Assembly (NCBI GenBank): GCA_031286695.1
Contig: JAITTY010000018.1
Location: forward strand, 1-64,000
DNA length: 64,000 nt
Source of the DNA: Sphingobacterium sp.
Lineage (GTDB): Bacteria; Bacteroidota; Bacteroidia; Sphingobacteriales; Sphingobacteriaceae
Reading direction: 5' to 3'
Below are positions 52,605 to 61,835 of this stretch, in pieces. Position numbers and translations under genes: made by a program. The notes beneath the pieces were generated by a model that was not told the DNA's origin, searched no databases, and saw nothing but the letters and a program-made list of their open reading frames with translations. How positions within the stretch are numbered: the stretch's first letter is position 1; each line of letters begins with the position of its first letter.

Positions 52605-53900
52605 TTTCTTTTTCATTTTCATCGTCATCTTTGCCTTTTCGCCACCCCCGTAATTAAAAGTCTTGGCATTGCTTTCTTTCTTTTGGTGAAAGGCGCCGCC
52701 ACGGGAAAGATCTTCTTTATCTTCCTCCTTGCTCGACTTTTTCTTCTTGTCGGTAATGGGATTATAAACCGCAAGATCCTCCGGCAATTCCAAAACATCC
52801 ATTCTCTTACCAACGGCCTGTTCAATTTTTTTAACCATGGGTAATTCCAGATCTGTTGTGAAAGTCAACACGACCGATTCTTCATTTTCGTCGTTTTTAA
52901 CAAGATGATTTAAGAATTCCTCCTTTTCATTCGGTAACTCAAATTGAAAAATGAATGGAACAGCAGAAAGGTCCACATCGTTTGTATTTTCCCGTGCAAT
53001 AATCAGGACACGAGATTGACTATTTTCCTTGAAATCTTCCATAGTCTCATAGCCAAAATCGTCGTAGAACAATGGATTGAGGATAGCAATTTCTTCTTTA
53101 TTGCTACTGAATAAACTGCTGGCCAACTTTTGGGCAGTAAGCTTCGAGTTTACAAAGACAACTACTTTTTGAAATACTTCTTTATCCTGCAACAGAAGAT
53201 TTAATAAATTGATCTTTGTTGTGAAATTAGGAACATGATATAATAATAGATCTAGGGTGTCGACGGTGTCATTCTCAAGTTCATCTATTTCGACCGAGGC
53301 ACAATTTTCATTCATGAAATTGTCGATCATGTCATATAGCTTTTGGTGTTCAACAGTACTGAAGACCAAATGCTGTACTTTTCCACAGCTTTCGGCTAAT
53401 TCCCTTACCGTATTTTGCATTCCTTGTTTGATAATCTCTTCAGCATCATCGATAATTAATGTCTGAATACGGTTGAGATTCAAGGCCAATTTAAGATAAA
53501 TAGCTCTTGCACGATTTGGAGTAGCTACGACGATGTCTTTTCCATCAACCAGTTCTTCTATTTCTTCCTCCATGCTGCCCGAAGCCCGCAATCCAATGAT
53601 GCGAAGACCTTTGTTTTTGCTTAACTGGTAGAATCTCTCAACAATTTCGTCGATACGTTCTTCATTAGGCGCCAAGATCAAAAACTTTGGAGCTTCATCT
53701 GTGGTGAATTTCAGCTTCATCAAGGTCGATAAGACATAAGTAGTGGTTTTACCAGCACCTTCGGGAGCAATGGCAATTACATCCTGTCCACCAAGAATTC
53801 TGGAAATGCATCTACTTTGAATTTCCTTTGGAGCCAGATAACCGAGTTCAGTCATCGTAGCAGTCAATCTTTTGCTAAGTTTTAGTTTCTCTAACGACAC
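52602..53900 (-). CDS. DEAD-box RNA helicase-like protein with degenerate motifs
   Basis: The 432-residue protein keeps the two-RecA layout. Motif I APEGAGKTT (~residue 40) is intact and motif Ib ATPNRA is present. Motif II is IIDDAEEII where DEAD is expected, motif III is FSTV rather than SAT, and motif V is weak. The arginine finger motif VI (HRxGRxGR) is absent where NHLVKNDENEES stands. The C-terminus is a Lys-rich, Gly/Phe-containing tail. ATP binding may remain, but duplex unwinding is doubtful. The frame is otherwise intact, so this is a divergent member and not a pseudogene. Confidence 0.85.
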   Translation of the reverse strand: MSLEKLKLSKRLTATMTELGYLAPKEIQSRCISRILGGQDVIAIAPEGAGKTTTYVLSTLMKLKFTTDEAPKFLILAPNEERIDEIVERFYQLSKNKGLRIIGLRASGSMEEEIEELVDGKDIVVATPNRARAIYLKLALNLNRIQTLIIDDAEEIIKQGMQNTVRELAESCGKVQHLVFSTVEHQKLYDMIDNFMNENCASVEIDELENDTVDTLDLLLYHVPNFTTKINLLNLLLQDKEVFQKVVVFVNSKLTAQKLASSLFSSNKEEIAILNPLFYDDFGYETMEDFKENSQSRVLIIARENTNDVDLSAVPFIFQFELPNEKEEFLNHLVKNDENEESVVLTFTTDLELPMVKKIEQAVGKRMDVLELPEDLAVYNPITDKKKKSSKEEDKEDLSRGGAFHQKKESNAKTFNYGGGEKAKMTMKMKKK

Positions 53901-53953
53901 GTATCCTTTAATTTATGTAAGTTACAAAAGTACAAATTTAGATCTTAGATCAG

Positions 53954-54283
53954 CTAATGTGCGCTCATTTTTGAAAATAGATTGATAATAATGACGCCAG
54001 CGACAATCAGTGTCATCCCAATAATAGCAGCGGTATCGGGAATTTGTTTAAATAAGAACATCCCAATTAATGTAATCGCTACAATGCCAACTCCCGACCA
54101 AATTGCGTAGGATATACCGACGGGTAAGTATTTGAGGGTAATACTTAAAAAGTAAAAGGCGATGATATAACCGACGATACAGATCATAGTCGGTTTTACA
54201 AGGGTAAAGCCTTCGGACTTTTTGAGGAAAGTGGTTGCTAGGATCTCAGCAGCTATGGCAAGAAAAAGATATATATACTTCAT
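53954..54283 (-). CDS. Small multidrug resistance (SMR) family transporter
   Basis: The 109-residue protein has four membrane helices and the SMR hallmark Glu in helix 1 (YLFLAIAAEILATTFLKKS), plus LPVGISYAIWSGVGIV in helix 3. This is the EmrE/QacE type, a dual-topology dimer that exports cationic drugs or guanidinium in exchange for protons. It is monocistronic. Confidence 0.94.
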   Translation of the reverse strand: MKYIYLFLAIAAEILATTFLKKSEGFTLVKPTMICIVGYIIAFYFLSITLKYLPVGISYAIWSGVGIVAITLIGMFLFKQIPDTAAIIGMTLIVAGVIIINLFSKMSAH

Positions 54284-54435
54284 TGTTATAAAGGTACAAT
54301 TTTTTGCTGGGCAAGGTGCAGTTAATTAAGACAATAACTGGGGCTCTTTAACTTCTATTTGGGATAATTAATTGCGTATAAAGGTAAATTTATCTAAGTT
54401 TGGCCTATTCACATAGCTAGAGCAATTATTTTTTT

Positions 54436-56682
54436 ATGGGGCATATTCGAAATTTTTGGAGATCGGTACTGATATTTTTTATCTTTTTATGCGTCTGTTG
54501 TACTGTTTTTGCCCAAGAACAACTGCAGGAGTTAAAAAAATCGTACTACAGTCTTCCTTTGGGGAGCAGGGAGCGTTTTTTGTTGACTGGAAAATATGCA
54601 CAGGCTTTATATTTTAGTAATGAGAAGGCGCTGGCGAGTCAATTGCTGAATGATAATATTCAGCTGGCCAGAAATTACCCCGACAAACAATATTATGCCT
54701 ATTTGAATTGTATTGCTGCCATGAATAGCTTTAACGATCATGCATTTGAAAAATCACGCTATTATTTGGAGCATGCTAAATCTGTACTCCCAATAGTTAA
54801 CGATAATGGCATCAAGGGCTATGTTCATTATTGTGATGGATGGGTTATGACACGCCAGAATAAGGAAGATGAGGCTGTTTCACAGTTCCATAAAGCAATT
54901 TCATTTTTGGAAAAGGCACCACAGACTGAAGCAAATATTGCCCGAAAATTGGCGGTTTACAAGGAGCTTACAGCTATCTATGCGAATCAGCGTAATTATG
55001 ATTTCCAGGAGAAGTATACATCACTTTTGTTGGAAACAGCTAAAGAAGGGAAAAATATCAATAGTTTATTTGACGCCTATATGCAAGCAGGTTACTTATT
55101 TGAAGAGGAGTATAGATCAAATAATGCAGACCGCAATTTGTTGAGGAAAGCTGAGCAGCATTACCTTGACGCATATAATTTGGTTAAAGATCATGAGAAG
55201 AATATGGTTAATCCGACTGATCTAGCGTATGTTTCTGTTAACTTGGCGAATCTGTATCATGAGTTCTATCCTGATAATGGCAGTAAAAAGGCGATATCAT
55301 ATGCAAAGCAGGCTTTAGAGATCGCCGCGGAAACAGGCCAATATGCGATTACAATACCCGCTTATGGCGTCCTGGCTGATGAATCTTTTAAATTGGGACG
55401 TCGCGAAGAGGGTAAAAAATATTTACAGCAAGCACTGTATAATCTTCAACAGGAGCCTCATTATGACTACCAGGTCGGATTAAGCCTGTTTAGCAGATTG
55501 GCCGAAGTAAGTGTGGAAGAAGGAAAATATGAAGAAGCTTTCAACTATCAAAAAAGCTATATTGACGTCTTTGAAAAGGCATTTAATTCGGACAAACTGG
55601 ATAAGACGAAGCAGCTGGAGCTGAAGTATGAGCGTGAACTGCAAAACCAAAAATTAATGCGGCTTCGACTGGAAGGAGAGAAAAAGGAACAGCAGATCAA
55701 GTTGATGAAAGCATTGAATGACAGGCAGCATCAGTTGGTTGAGAATTTGAAGTTAAATGAACTGAATCGAACCCAGCAACTTAAAGTATTACAGCTCGAA
55801 CGCGATAAAAAGGAACAGGATCTGCAATTAAGCCGACTGGAAAATGAACAGCGCTTACAAGAGCTTGATGTCTCCAAAAAACAGATTGCTTTTAAATCAC
55901 GGATGAATTCGATTTATATCTGGTTATTTATCAGTTGTTTGATCGTGATCATGTTACTATTTTATGCCTATTGGCAGCGTTCAAAGGCATTGAAGCAAAA
56001 GGAACATTTGCATGAACTTGAAATAGAAAAGAATAATCAGCAACATGCAATTAAAAATCTAACTGCGATGCTCGCAGGAGAGGAGAAAGAGCGTACCCGC
56101 CTTGCACGGGATTTACATGACGGCCTGGGTGGTTTATTGTCAAGCACGAAATTGGGCTTATCGTCTATCAGTAAAACTACCTTGGAACAGGAATCCGTAA
56201 AGGAAGGAATCGATAAAAGTATTGATTTGTTGGATGGTGCTGTCGATGAACTTCGTCGGCTCGCTCATAATCTTATGCCTGATTTAATCGTAAAATATGG
56301 ATTGAAAGAGGCTTTAAGGGATTATGCGAGTCGGATGAGTCAGTCTAAATGTCAAGTTGAATGTGAATTTTTGCAATTCGAATCAAGTTTAAGCACTGAA
56401 CAGGAGATTTCTTTATACAGAATTATCCAGGAATTGGTCAATAATGCCTTAAAGCATGCCGATGCTTCAACTATTTTAATACAACTTTCTGCACATAAAG
56501 AACGTTTACATATCACTATTGAAGATGATGGCAAGGGTTTTGATATGGAAAGTATCGATTTGCAGCATTCTGCTGGAATGCACAATGTGAGATCAAGACT
56601 TTCATTTCTACAAGGAGAAATGAAGGTTATCTCGGAAAACGGAGCGGGCACAACAATAGAATTGGAACTGCCCATGATTTAA
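54436..56682 (+). CDS. TPR-containing sensor histidine kinase (HisKA_3)
   Basis: The 748-residue protein has a signal peptide (residues ~1-30), a periplasmic region of TPR-like helical repeats (~40-390), a coiled coil rich in KEQQ and LQLERDKKEQDLQL (~400-490), one membrane helix (SIYIWLFISCLIVIMLLFY), then HisKA_3 with RLARDLHDGLGGLLS (phospho-His in DLHD) and a HATPase_c domain with LVNNALKHA, DDGKGFD and GMHNVRSRL. This layout is common in Bacteroidota. It works with the LuxR regulator that starts 10 bp after it; the signal it senses is unknown. Confidence 0.95.
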   Translation: MGHIRNFWRSVLIFFIFLCVCCTVFAQEQLQELKKSYYSLPLGSRERFLLTGKYAQALYFSNEKALASQLLNDNIQLARNYPDKQYYAYLNCIAAMNSFNDHAFEKSRYYLEHAKSVLPIVNDNGIKGYVHYCDGWVMTRQNKEDEAVSQFHKAISFLEKAPQTEANIARKLAVYKELTAIYANQRNYDFQEKYTSLLLETAKEGKNINSLFDAYMQAGYLFEEEYRSNNADRNLLRKAEQHYLDAYNLVKDHEKNMVNPTDLAYVSVNLANLYHEFYPDNGSKKAISYAKQALEIAAETGQYAITIPAYGVLADESFKLGRREEGKKYLQQALYNLQQEPHYDYQVGLSLFSRLAEVSVEEGKYEEAFNYQKSYIDVFEKAFNSDKLDKTKQLELKYERELQNQKLMRLRLEGEKKEQQIKLMKALNDRQHQLVENLKLNELNRTQQLKVLQLERDKKEQDLQLSRLENEQRLQELDVSKKQIAFKSRMNSIYIWLFISCLIVIMLLFYAYWQRSKALKQKEHLHELEIEKNNQQHAIKNLTAMLAGEEKERTRLARDLHDGLGGLLSSTKLGLSSISKTTLEQESVKEGIDKSIDLLDGAVDELRRLAHNLMPDLIVKYGLKEALRDYASRMSQSKCQVECEFLQFESSLSTEQEISLYRIIQELVNNALKHADASTILIQLSAHKERLHITIEDDGKGFDMESIDLQHSAGMHNVRSRLSFLQGEMKVISENGAGTTIELELPMI

Positions 56683-56692
56683 ATTTTTGAAA

Positions 56693-57325
56693 ATGATTAA
56701 AATAGCAATTACAGACGATCATCCTTTGCTTCTTGAAGGATTGAAAAATATTATAAATGCCCACGAAGATTTTGAAGTTGTGGGAATGTATTCCAGTGCA
56801 AGTGAGTTATTCAACAATATTGCGGCTGATACACCTGCGGTATTGTTGTTGGATATTAATCTTCCTGATGCCAATGGAATAGACTTAGTTAAAGGCTTGA
56901 AAGAAACGAATACGGATTTGAAAATCATTGCATTTAGCGTTCACAATGAATTTGCGGTGATCAATAGTATTTTGAATGAGGGTGCCAATGCCTATTTGCA
57001 GAAAAATGCAAATGGCGATGAAATACTGGCCGCAATATCCACTGTTCTTGTCGGAAAACGATATATCTGTGCGAAAACTCAGGCTATCTTAAATAAAAAA
57101 GCAGAAATGGGCCTGAAACAGGTGCCAAAATTAACGCGTCGGGAAAAAGAAGTTCTTTCTTTTGTGGCCCGGGGAATGACGACCAATCAAATTGCGGATT
57201 CCCTGTTTATCAGTTCGCATACAGTGGAAAGCCACCGGAAAAACCTAATGGAAAAATTTCAGACCAAGAGTGTGACTGCAGCAGTAAAATCTGCCATAGA
57301 GTATGGATTGATCCGGGAAGCTTAG
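56693..57325 (+). CDS. LuxR/NarL-family response regulator
   Basis: The 210-residue protein has a receiver domain (IAITDDHPLLLEG, phospho-acceptor Asp in VLLLDINLPDANG, Lys in YLQKNANGD) and a LuxR HTH (LTRREKEVLSFVARGMTTNQIADSLFISSHTVESHRKN). It starts at the ATG 56693, 10 bp after the histidine kinase stop; a TTG at 56687 is less likely. The pair forms a two-component system whose target genes are unknown. Confidence 0.95.
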   Translation: MIKIAITDDHPLLLEGLKNIINAHEDFEVVGMYSSASELFNNIAADTPAVLLLDINLPDANGIDLVKGLKETNTDLKIIAFSVHNEFAVINSILNEGANAYLQKNANGDEILAAISTVLVGKRYICAKTQAILNKKAEMGLKQVPKLTRREKEVLSFVARGMTTNQIADSLFISSHTVESHRKNLMEKFQTKSVTAAVKSAIEYGLIREA

Positions 57326-57469
57326 TTAAATCCCTCAATTCCCTGAATTCAGGGATAAAGAAATGGACTTGCATTTGATACTTTTGACATTGTTGATTTA
57401 AAAAGAAATTATAAAGGATTTCACCAGATGGATTTTCAAAAATTGACTATTCAATTGAGGTAACTGAGG

Positions 57470-58750
57470 ATGATAAAAAAAATAATAATTTGGACGATAA
57501 GTGTCATTATATTTTCGGCAGTAGTTGCTTGGGGATGGTATATAGTTCGGCAGCAGCAGTCTTACAAATCATTGGTCCATAAAAAAAGCAAGTCTTTATT
57601 GACCGTATCATTGGACGATATTCTGTTGAACCAATTTTTCGATAAATGGCAGACAGCACAGAAAGAAGGACAGGATTTTGGTAAAAAATTAAGTAAACTC
57701 AGAGACAACGGGATTGATATCAAAGCGAATGTATTCCTTTTTGCTTTGGAAGACCATCCAAAAAACTTTTATGCTTTTTTCCAGCTGAAAGATAGGCAAC
57801 AATTTTTACAGTTTTTAAAGGAGGCAATACAGGTTGATACTATGGAGACAAATCTTGCTCCGGGTGTGAGTTATGCCTATCATCAAAAGAATAACATTGC
57901 ATTTGCCTGGAAAGGGGACGACTTGTTGATAAGCTTGGGCTTTGATCTTGATAGAAAGAAGAATGAGATGATTCAGCTCATTCAGTCAAAAGACAATTGG
58001 GTGACCATAGAACAATTTATCAGTCATCCAAGTACACTGACACGTAAATCATTGCGCTATAGTGATGTTTCTACGCCAAATTTTATCGAACTTGAATTGA
58101 AAGGAGATCGCGTCGATGTTACGGGTGAATTTTTCTCAAAAGACTGGAACTTTCCAAAGGATTATCTTGTTCGTGAACTTGTATCCGCAAATTACATTGG
58201 GAAAGGCTGGACCAACATCCCGAATATCCAGCTGAAAAATAAGTTAAAACAAGTGCTTCAGGAATTTCCTATTGCTGCTGATTCTCTGATGTCACATTTG
58301 GATGGAAATTATGTGGACATCGAGATTTTGAAAAATAAAGTTGTTCAAACCGATACCATCATTAATTATGCTGTTGATGAGAATTTCGAAACGGTGGAAG
58401 AGAAGACTCCTTATGAAACGAAAGTTCCCGATGTTAGAATAGCTATGCGTGGTGATCACTACCTTTCCAACTTCCTTCCAAATAAACTATTCTATCAATG
58501 GTTTCAAAAGCGGGATAATGAATTCAGTATTTTATCAACATCGAAGGATATGGATAAAATTCAGCCAAAATACAATAAGACTGTAGAGCTGTCTAATGTG
58601 GCACTCCGTTTGGCGGATTGGCCCGATGAAGTGAAGATATCGCCTATTCTATTATTAAAGGCTCTCGCTTCGGATATTAATCTCAGTCTGAAGGTGGCTG
58701 GACATGATCATTTGGTTCTCCAGGGAACGATTGAGGACTATTCACATTAA
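57470..58750 (+). CDS. Membrane-anchored conserved hypothetical protein
   Basis: The 426-residue product has an N-terminal membrane helix (IIIWTISVIIFSAVVAWGWYI), with the rest predicted outside the cytoplasm. The body is alpha/beta, with repeated patterns of F and W (FYAFFQLKDRQQFLQFL, AFAWKGDDLLISLGF). I cannot name a family with confidence. It lies between the response regulator and the BrkB gene on the same strand, with gaps of 144 and 68 bp. Confidence 0.7.
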   Translation: MIKKIIIWTISVIIFSAVVAWGWYIVRQQQSYKSLVHKKSKSLLTVSLDDILLNQFFDKWQTAQKEGQDFGKKLSKLRDNGIDIKANVFLFALEDHPKNFYAFFQLKDRQQFLQFLKEAIQVDTMETNLAPGVSYAYHQKNNIAFAWKGDDLLISLGFDLDRKKNEMIQLIQSKDNWVTIEQFISHPSTLTRKSLRYSDVSTPNFIELELKGDRVDVTGEFFSKDWNFPKDYLVRELVSANYIGKGWTNIPNIQLKNKLKQVLQEFPIAADSLMSHLDGNYVDIEILKNKVVQTDTIINYAVDENFETVEEKTPYETKVPDVRIAMRGDHYLSNFLPNKLFYQWFQKRDNEFSILSTSKDMDKIQPKYNKTVELSNVALRLADWPDEVKISPILLLKALASDINLSLKVAGHDHLVLQGTIEDYSH

Positions 58751-58818
58751 AACGCTCTAAAAACAAACTTTCTTCCCTTGTAAACGGTTTGTTCTTGTGT
58801 ATAACAAAGCACAGGAAT

Positions 58819-59829
58819 ATGGATATAAGAACAAAAAGTAGAAATAAGTTAAAAACATATTGGCGAATTTTGAAGAGCACTGTCTCAGGATTTCTAAATG
58901 AGGATTCGATGAAGTACAGCGCATCATTATCTTATTATACTGTTTTCTCGATTGGTCCGATATTAGTTTTAATGATTGCACTGGCAGGAATTTTTTATGG
59001 AGAAGACGCTATTGAGGGAAAGGTGTTTATGGAACTGCGCGGTTTTGTGGGAAATAGTGCTGCTAAACAGATCCAGGAAGTTATTCAGAATTTACAGCTT
59101 TCCGGAAAATCAAATCTGGCTTTGCTTATCAGTGCGATTACGCTGATTTTAGGAGCGACGACAGTCTTTGGGGATATCCAAAATTCAATTAACAAGATTT
59201 GGCATGTACGTGCAAAGCCTAAAAAAGGGTGGCTAAAACTAATTCAGGACAGGCTGTTGTCTTCCTCATTGGTTATTGGTTTAGGGTTTTTGTTGGTCGT
59301 TACGCTCATAGTCAATGGTGTAATTTTAGCGGCGACAGATCAGCTACAGCGCTATTTTCCGGACATGACGGTGATGTTGATGGATGGGATTAACTTTACC
59401 TTATCCTTTGGGATTATATTTTTGTTATTTAGTGTGATATTTAAAGTGCTTCCGGATGTCAATATACATTGGCGGACCGTACGGGCCGGTGCTTTATTCA
59501 CCTCAATTTTATTTGTACTGGGGCGGTATTTAATTGGAGTTTATCTGGAGCATTCAGCGACACAAGATACCTATGGTGCCGCAGGTTCATTTGTATTGAT
59601 CCTGCTCTGGGTCTATTATACAGCTGCAATTTTATATTTTGGTGCAATTTATACCAGGGAATATGCTACAGTCATGGGCATTCCGATTGAACCTTCGCAA
59701 TATGCTGTTCATGTCGAAACTCAGGAGATTGAAAGAAACGTAACCGAAATTCCTCCGGCTCCGCTGACACAGGAGGAACAGACGATAACGATAGACGAAG
59801 ATCAGGGGCATCATTCCGATAAGTCGTAG
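58819..59829 (+). CDS. YihY/BrkB family membrane protein
   Basis: The 336-residue protein has six membrane segments typical of the YihY/BrkB (formerly 'ribonuclease BN') family: AASLSYYTVFSIGPILVLMI-type start (here SASLSYYTVFSIGP), SAITLILGATTVFGDIQNSIN, GLGFLLVVTLIVNGV and LGRYLIGVYL, followed by YGAAGSFVLILLWVYYTA. The C-terminal ~45 residues are polar and acidic. It starts best at ATG 58819. Function is unproven in this family; a transport or envelope role is proposed. Confidence 0.92.
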   Translation: MDIRTKSRNKLKTYWRILKSTVSGFLNEDSMKYSASLSYYTVFSIGPILVLMIALAGIFYGEDAIEGKVFMELRGFVGNSAAKQIQEVIQNLQLSGKSNLALLISAITLILGATTVFGDIQNSINKIWHVRAKPKKGWLKLIQDRLLSSSLVIGLGFLLVVTLIVNGVILAATDQLQRYFPDMTVMLMDGINFTLSFGIIFLLFSVIFKVLPDVNIHWRTVRAGALFTSILFVLGRYLIGVYLEHSATQDTYGAAGSFVLILLWVYYTAAILYFGAIYTREYATVMGIPIEPSQYAVHVETQEIERNVTEIPPAPLTQEEQTITIDEDQGHHSDKS

Positions 59830-59865
59830 AAACTGAATTTACACAATTATTAATCCTTAATTCTG

Positions 59866-59873
59866 TAAATTTG
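59866..59873 (+). promoter_or_regulatory. -7 box TAAATTTG for the XRE gene
   Basis: TAAATTTG matches the consensus and is 19 bp before the ATG at 59893; no clear -33 TTTG is present. Confidence 0.5.
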
Positions 59874-59892
59874 GTCAGAGGATCAAACTATT

Positions 59893-60435
59893 ATGATGAG
59901 CAAATTGCAGTTATTACGGGAGAAGCATAATCTGACTCAGGAAGATGTCGCACAAAGATCGGGCATTTCTGTTAGAACGATTCAACGGATTGAAGCAGGG
60001 CAGGCACCCAAAGGTTATACGCTTCGTGCTTTGGCCCAGGCGTTAGACGTTGATGAGTCGGAGCTTTCTTCTCCTGGCACAGGCGTGGAATCGGAAAACT
60101 TGCTGTGGGTTAAGATCATCAACCTTTCCTCTTTGCCGTTTTCTATCCTGCCACCATTAAATGTTTTGGTTCCAATTGCGATTATGCTATTAAAAAAACA
60201 GAATTCTCACAAGATTCGCCAGCTTATTTCTATTCAGATTTTATCCACATTAATTGCTGTTATATTGTTGCTTGCGGTATTTATCCTCAATGATTGGTTG
60301 GGTGTTGAAAGTAATGTGAAATTATTGATTCCACTATTTTGGATTCTTGCAAATGTGATTGTTATACTACGCAATGCCATCGCATTAAATAAAGATGTAA
60401 ATAAACGTATTTTGCCGGATGTTAGTATTCTGTAG
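59893..60435 (+). CDS. XRE-family HTH regulator fused to a three-helix membrane region
   Basis: The 180-residue protein begins with a Cro/CI-type HTH (residues ~3-60: LQLLREKHNLTQEDVAQRSG, then RTIQRIEAGQAP) and continues into about three hydrophobic helices (residues ~75-165), suggesting a membrane-bound regulator or a DUF4870-like partner. A second ATG at 59896 is possible. Such HTH-membrane fusions occur in Bacteroidota, but the target is unknown. Confidence 0.83.
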   Translation: MMSKLQLLREKHNLTQEDVAQRSGISVRTIQRIEAGQAPKGYTLRALAQALDVDESELSSPGTGVESENLLWVKIINLSSLPFSILPPLNVLVPIAIMLLKKQNSHKIRQLISIQILSTLIAVILLLAVFILNDWLGVESNVKLLIPLFWILANVIVILRNAIALNKDVNKRILPDVSIL

Positions 60436-60449
60436 GCGTCTTCAAGCAA

Positions 60450-60482
60450 TTGTCGGGTACCTGTCGGGACATTGTCAGGTAA
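60450..60482 (+). repeat. Three 11-bp tandem units upstream of the retropepsin-like gene
   Basis: TTGTCGGGTAC (60450-60460), CTGTCGGGACA (60461-60471) and TTGTCAGGTAA (60472-60482) are consecutive 11-mers with consensus YTGTCRGG. They lie 59 bp upstream of the ATG at 60542 and share their period, but not their sequence, with the array before topA. Confidence 0.62.
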
Positions 60483-60541
60483 TAGACTAGCCTTCTTCTT
60501 TTGCGATTTGTTTTCTTTGATTTTGACAAAAAAGCAAAATT

Positions 60542-61768
60542 ATGAAAGCAATAAACTATCAAAAAATCCAGGGTGATGTAGCCCGCCTAACTCTTGTTAT
60601 TATTTTTGTTTTTTCAGCCGTATGGAACAGCTTCTCCCAAGTTAAAATCCCTCTCATTAAAGCCTCATCTGAGAAAGTAGTTATTAAAGATGGCGCCCAT
60701 TGTCGCGTTGACTGGAAATTAGATCCTCTAACAAAACCAGATACCTATTTCGTCAATATTCCGTCAAAGAAGAGCACAGTTGTTTTCAAAACAGATCAGG
60801 AAGAATTGGCCGTTGCAACTGAACCGGGCAAATCTTATGATTTTGTGGTTCTATTGAATAACAGAGATACCTGTTATGTTCGCATAAGTGCTCAGCTGCC
60901 GCCAGATCTACCTTCAATGGATAGCACGCTTCAATATCCTATTCGAATACCTTTTAGGCTCATTGGTTCCCGAATTTTCCTGAATGGGTCAATTAACAAA
61001 AAAGAGGTAAGTATACAGTTTGATTTGGGCGCTGGAACCGGTGTTGTTAACAGGAATAGCTCAGAACGGCTAGATTTATCATTTTCTTCGTTTACTACGG
61101 TTTCAAATACAGAGGGGGTGAATAGCGAACGCACAAGTTTGGAAAATCAGTTGAACATCGGTTCGATTGATTGGAAAGGTGTTTCGTTAACAGAAGTTGG
61201 TAATATGAAGCCTTTTGAAGATCTTATTATTGGTAACAGTTTCTTTCGAAATCACATTATTGAAATCGATTATGACAAAATGGAATTGGTAATTCATAAC
61301 GATCTCCCCGCTAAAGCAAAAGAGTATACAAAACTTCCGGTATTCTATGAGCAAAACCGACCTAAGTTTGAAGCTGCTTTTAGACATAATAAACGGCAAT
61401 ATGATTTCTGGTTTCTTTTTGATACCGGACGTGATGGCACTATGCTTCTAGGGGAAGATTTTACAGGAAAAGGCAATATTTGGAGTGAGTTAATGCCACT
61501 GACAGTGATCAATAATCGTAAGATCATTCGTTTAGACGCTACGATTGCTGGTGTAGAATTTAAAGATATTGTGACTAATGCGGCTGATCCGACCAAACCT
61601 AACGGAAGATCGAGCTTGTTTGGCAATCAGATTCTCAACCATTTCAATGTAATTTTGGACAATAGAGCTGGATTTCTGTATCTAAAACCAAACGGAAGGA
61701 CCAAGGAACCCTATTCAAACTATGAAAGTTATTTAAATCAAATACCGCCATCTATCAAGAAGAACTAG
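60542..61768 (+). CDS. Secreted retropepsin-like aspartyl protease family protein
   Basis: The 408-residue product has an N-terminal signal or anchor (residues ~12-32, ending near SFSQ) and two aspartyl-protease-like halves. The first has VSIQFDLGAGTGVVN (D161-L-G, a variant of DTG) with LIIGNSFFRNHIIEIDY; the second has FWFLFDTGRDGT (D294-T-G) with LFGNQILNHFNVILD. Pepsin-type enzymes need two catalytic Asp residues, and both are present. It may be a periplasmic protease; some relatives are inactive. It stands alone. Confidence 0.8.
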   Translation: MKAINYQKIQGDVARLTLVIIFVFSAVWNSFSQVKIPLIKASSEKVVIKDGAHCRVDWKLDPLTKPDTYFVNIPSKKSTVVFKTDQEELAVATEPGKSYDFVVLLNNRDTCYVRISAQLPPDLPSMDSTLQYPIRIPFRLIGSRIFLNGSINKKEVSIQFDLGAGTGVVNRNSSERLDLSFSSFTTVSNTEGVNSERTSLENQLNIGSIDWKGVSLTEVGNMKPFEDLIIGNSFFRNHIIEIDYDKMELVIHNDLPAKAKEYTKLPVFYEQNRPKFEAAFRHNKRQYDFWFLFDTGRDGTMLLGEDFTGKGNIWSELMPLTVINNRKIIRLDATIAGVEFKDIVTNAADPTKPNGRSSLFGNQILNHFNVILDNRAGFLYLKPNGRTKEPYSNYESYLNQIPPSIKKN

Positions 61769-61775
61769 AAATAGG

Positions 61776-61815
61776 ACCGATGTGGTTGGTATTCGAGCAG
61801 AAAAACCACATCGGT
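61776..61815. terminator. Terminator of the aspartyl protease gene
   Basis: ACCGATGTGGTT (61776-61787) and AACCACATCGGT (61804-61815) pair over 12 bp, followed by TATTTA; it sits between converging genes. Confidence 0.75.
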
Positions 61816-61835
61816 TATTTACTATATGCTGGTAT

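Noticed and set aside
57340..57356. Palindrome CCCTGAATTCAGGG after the response regulator as a terminator
   Set aside because: There is no T tract and almost no loop; it may be an operator or chance palindrome.
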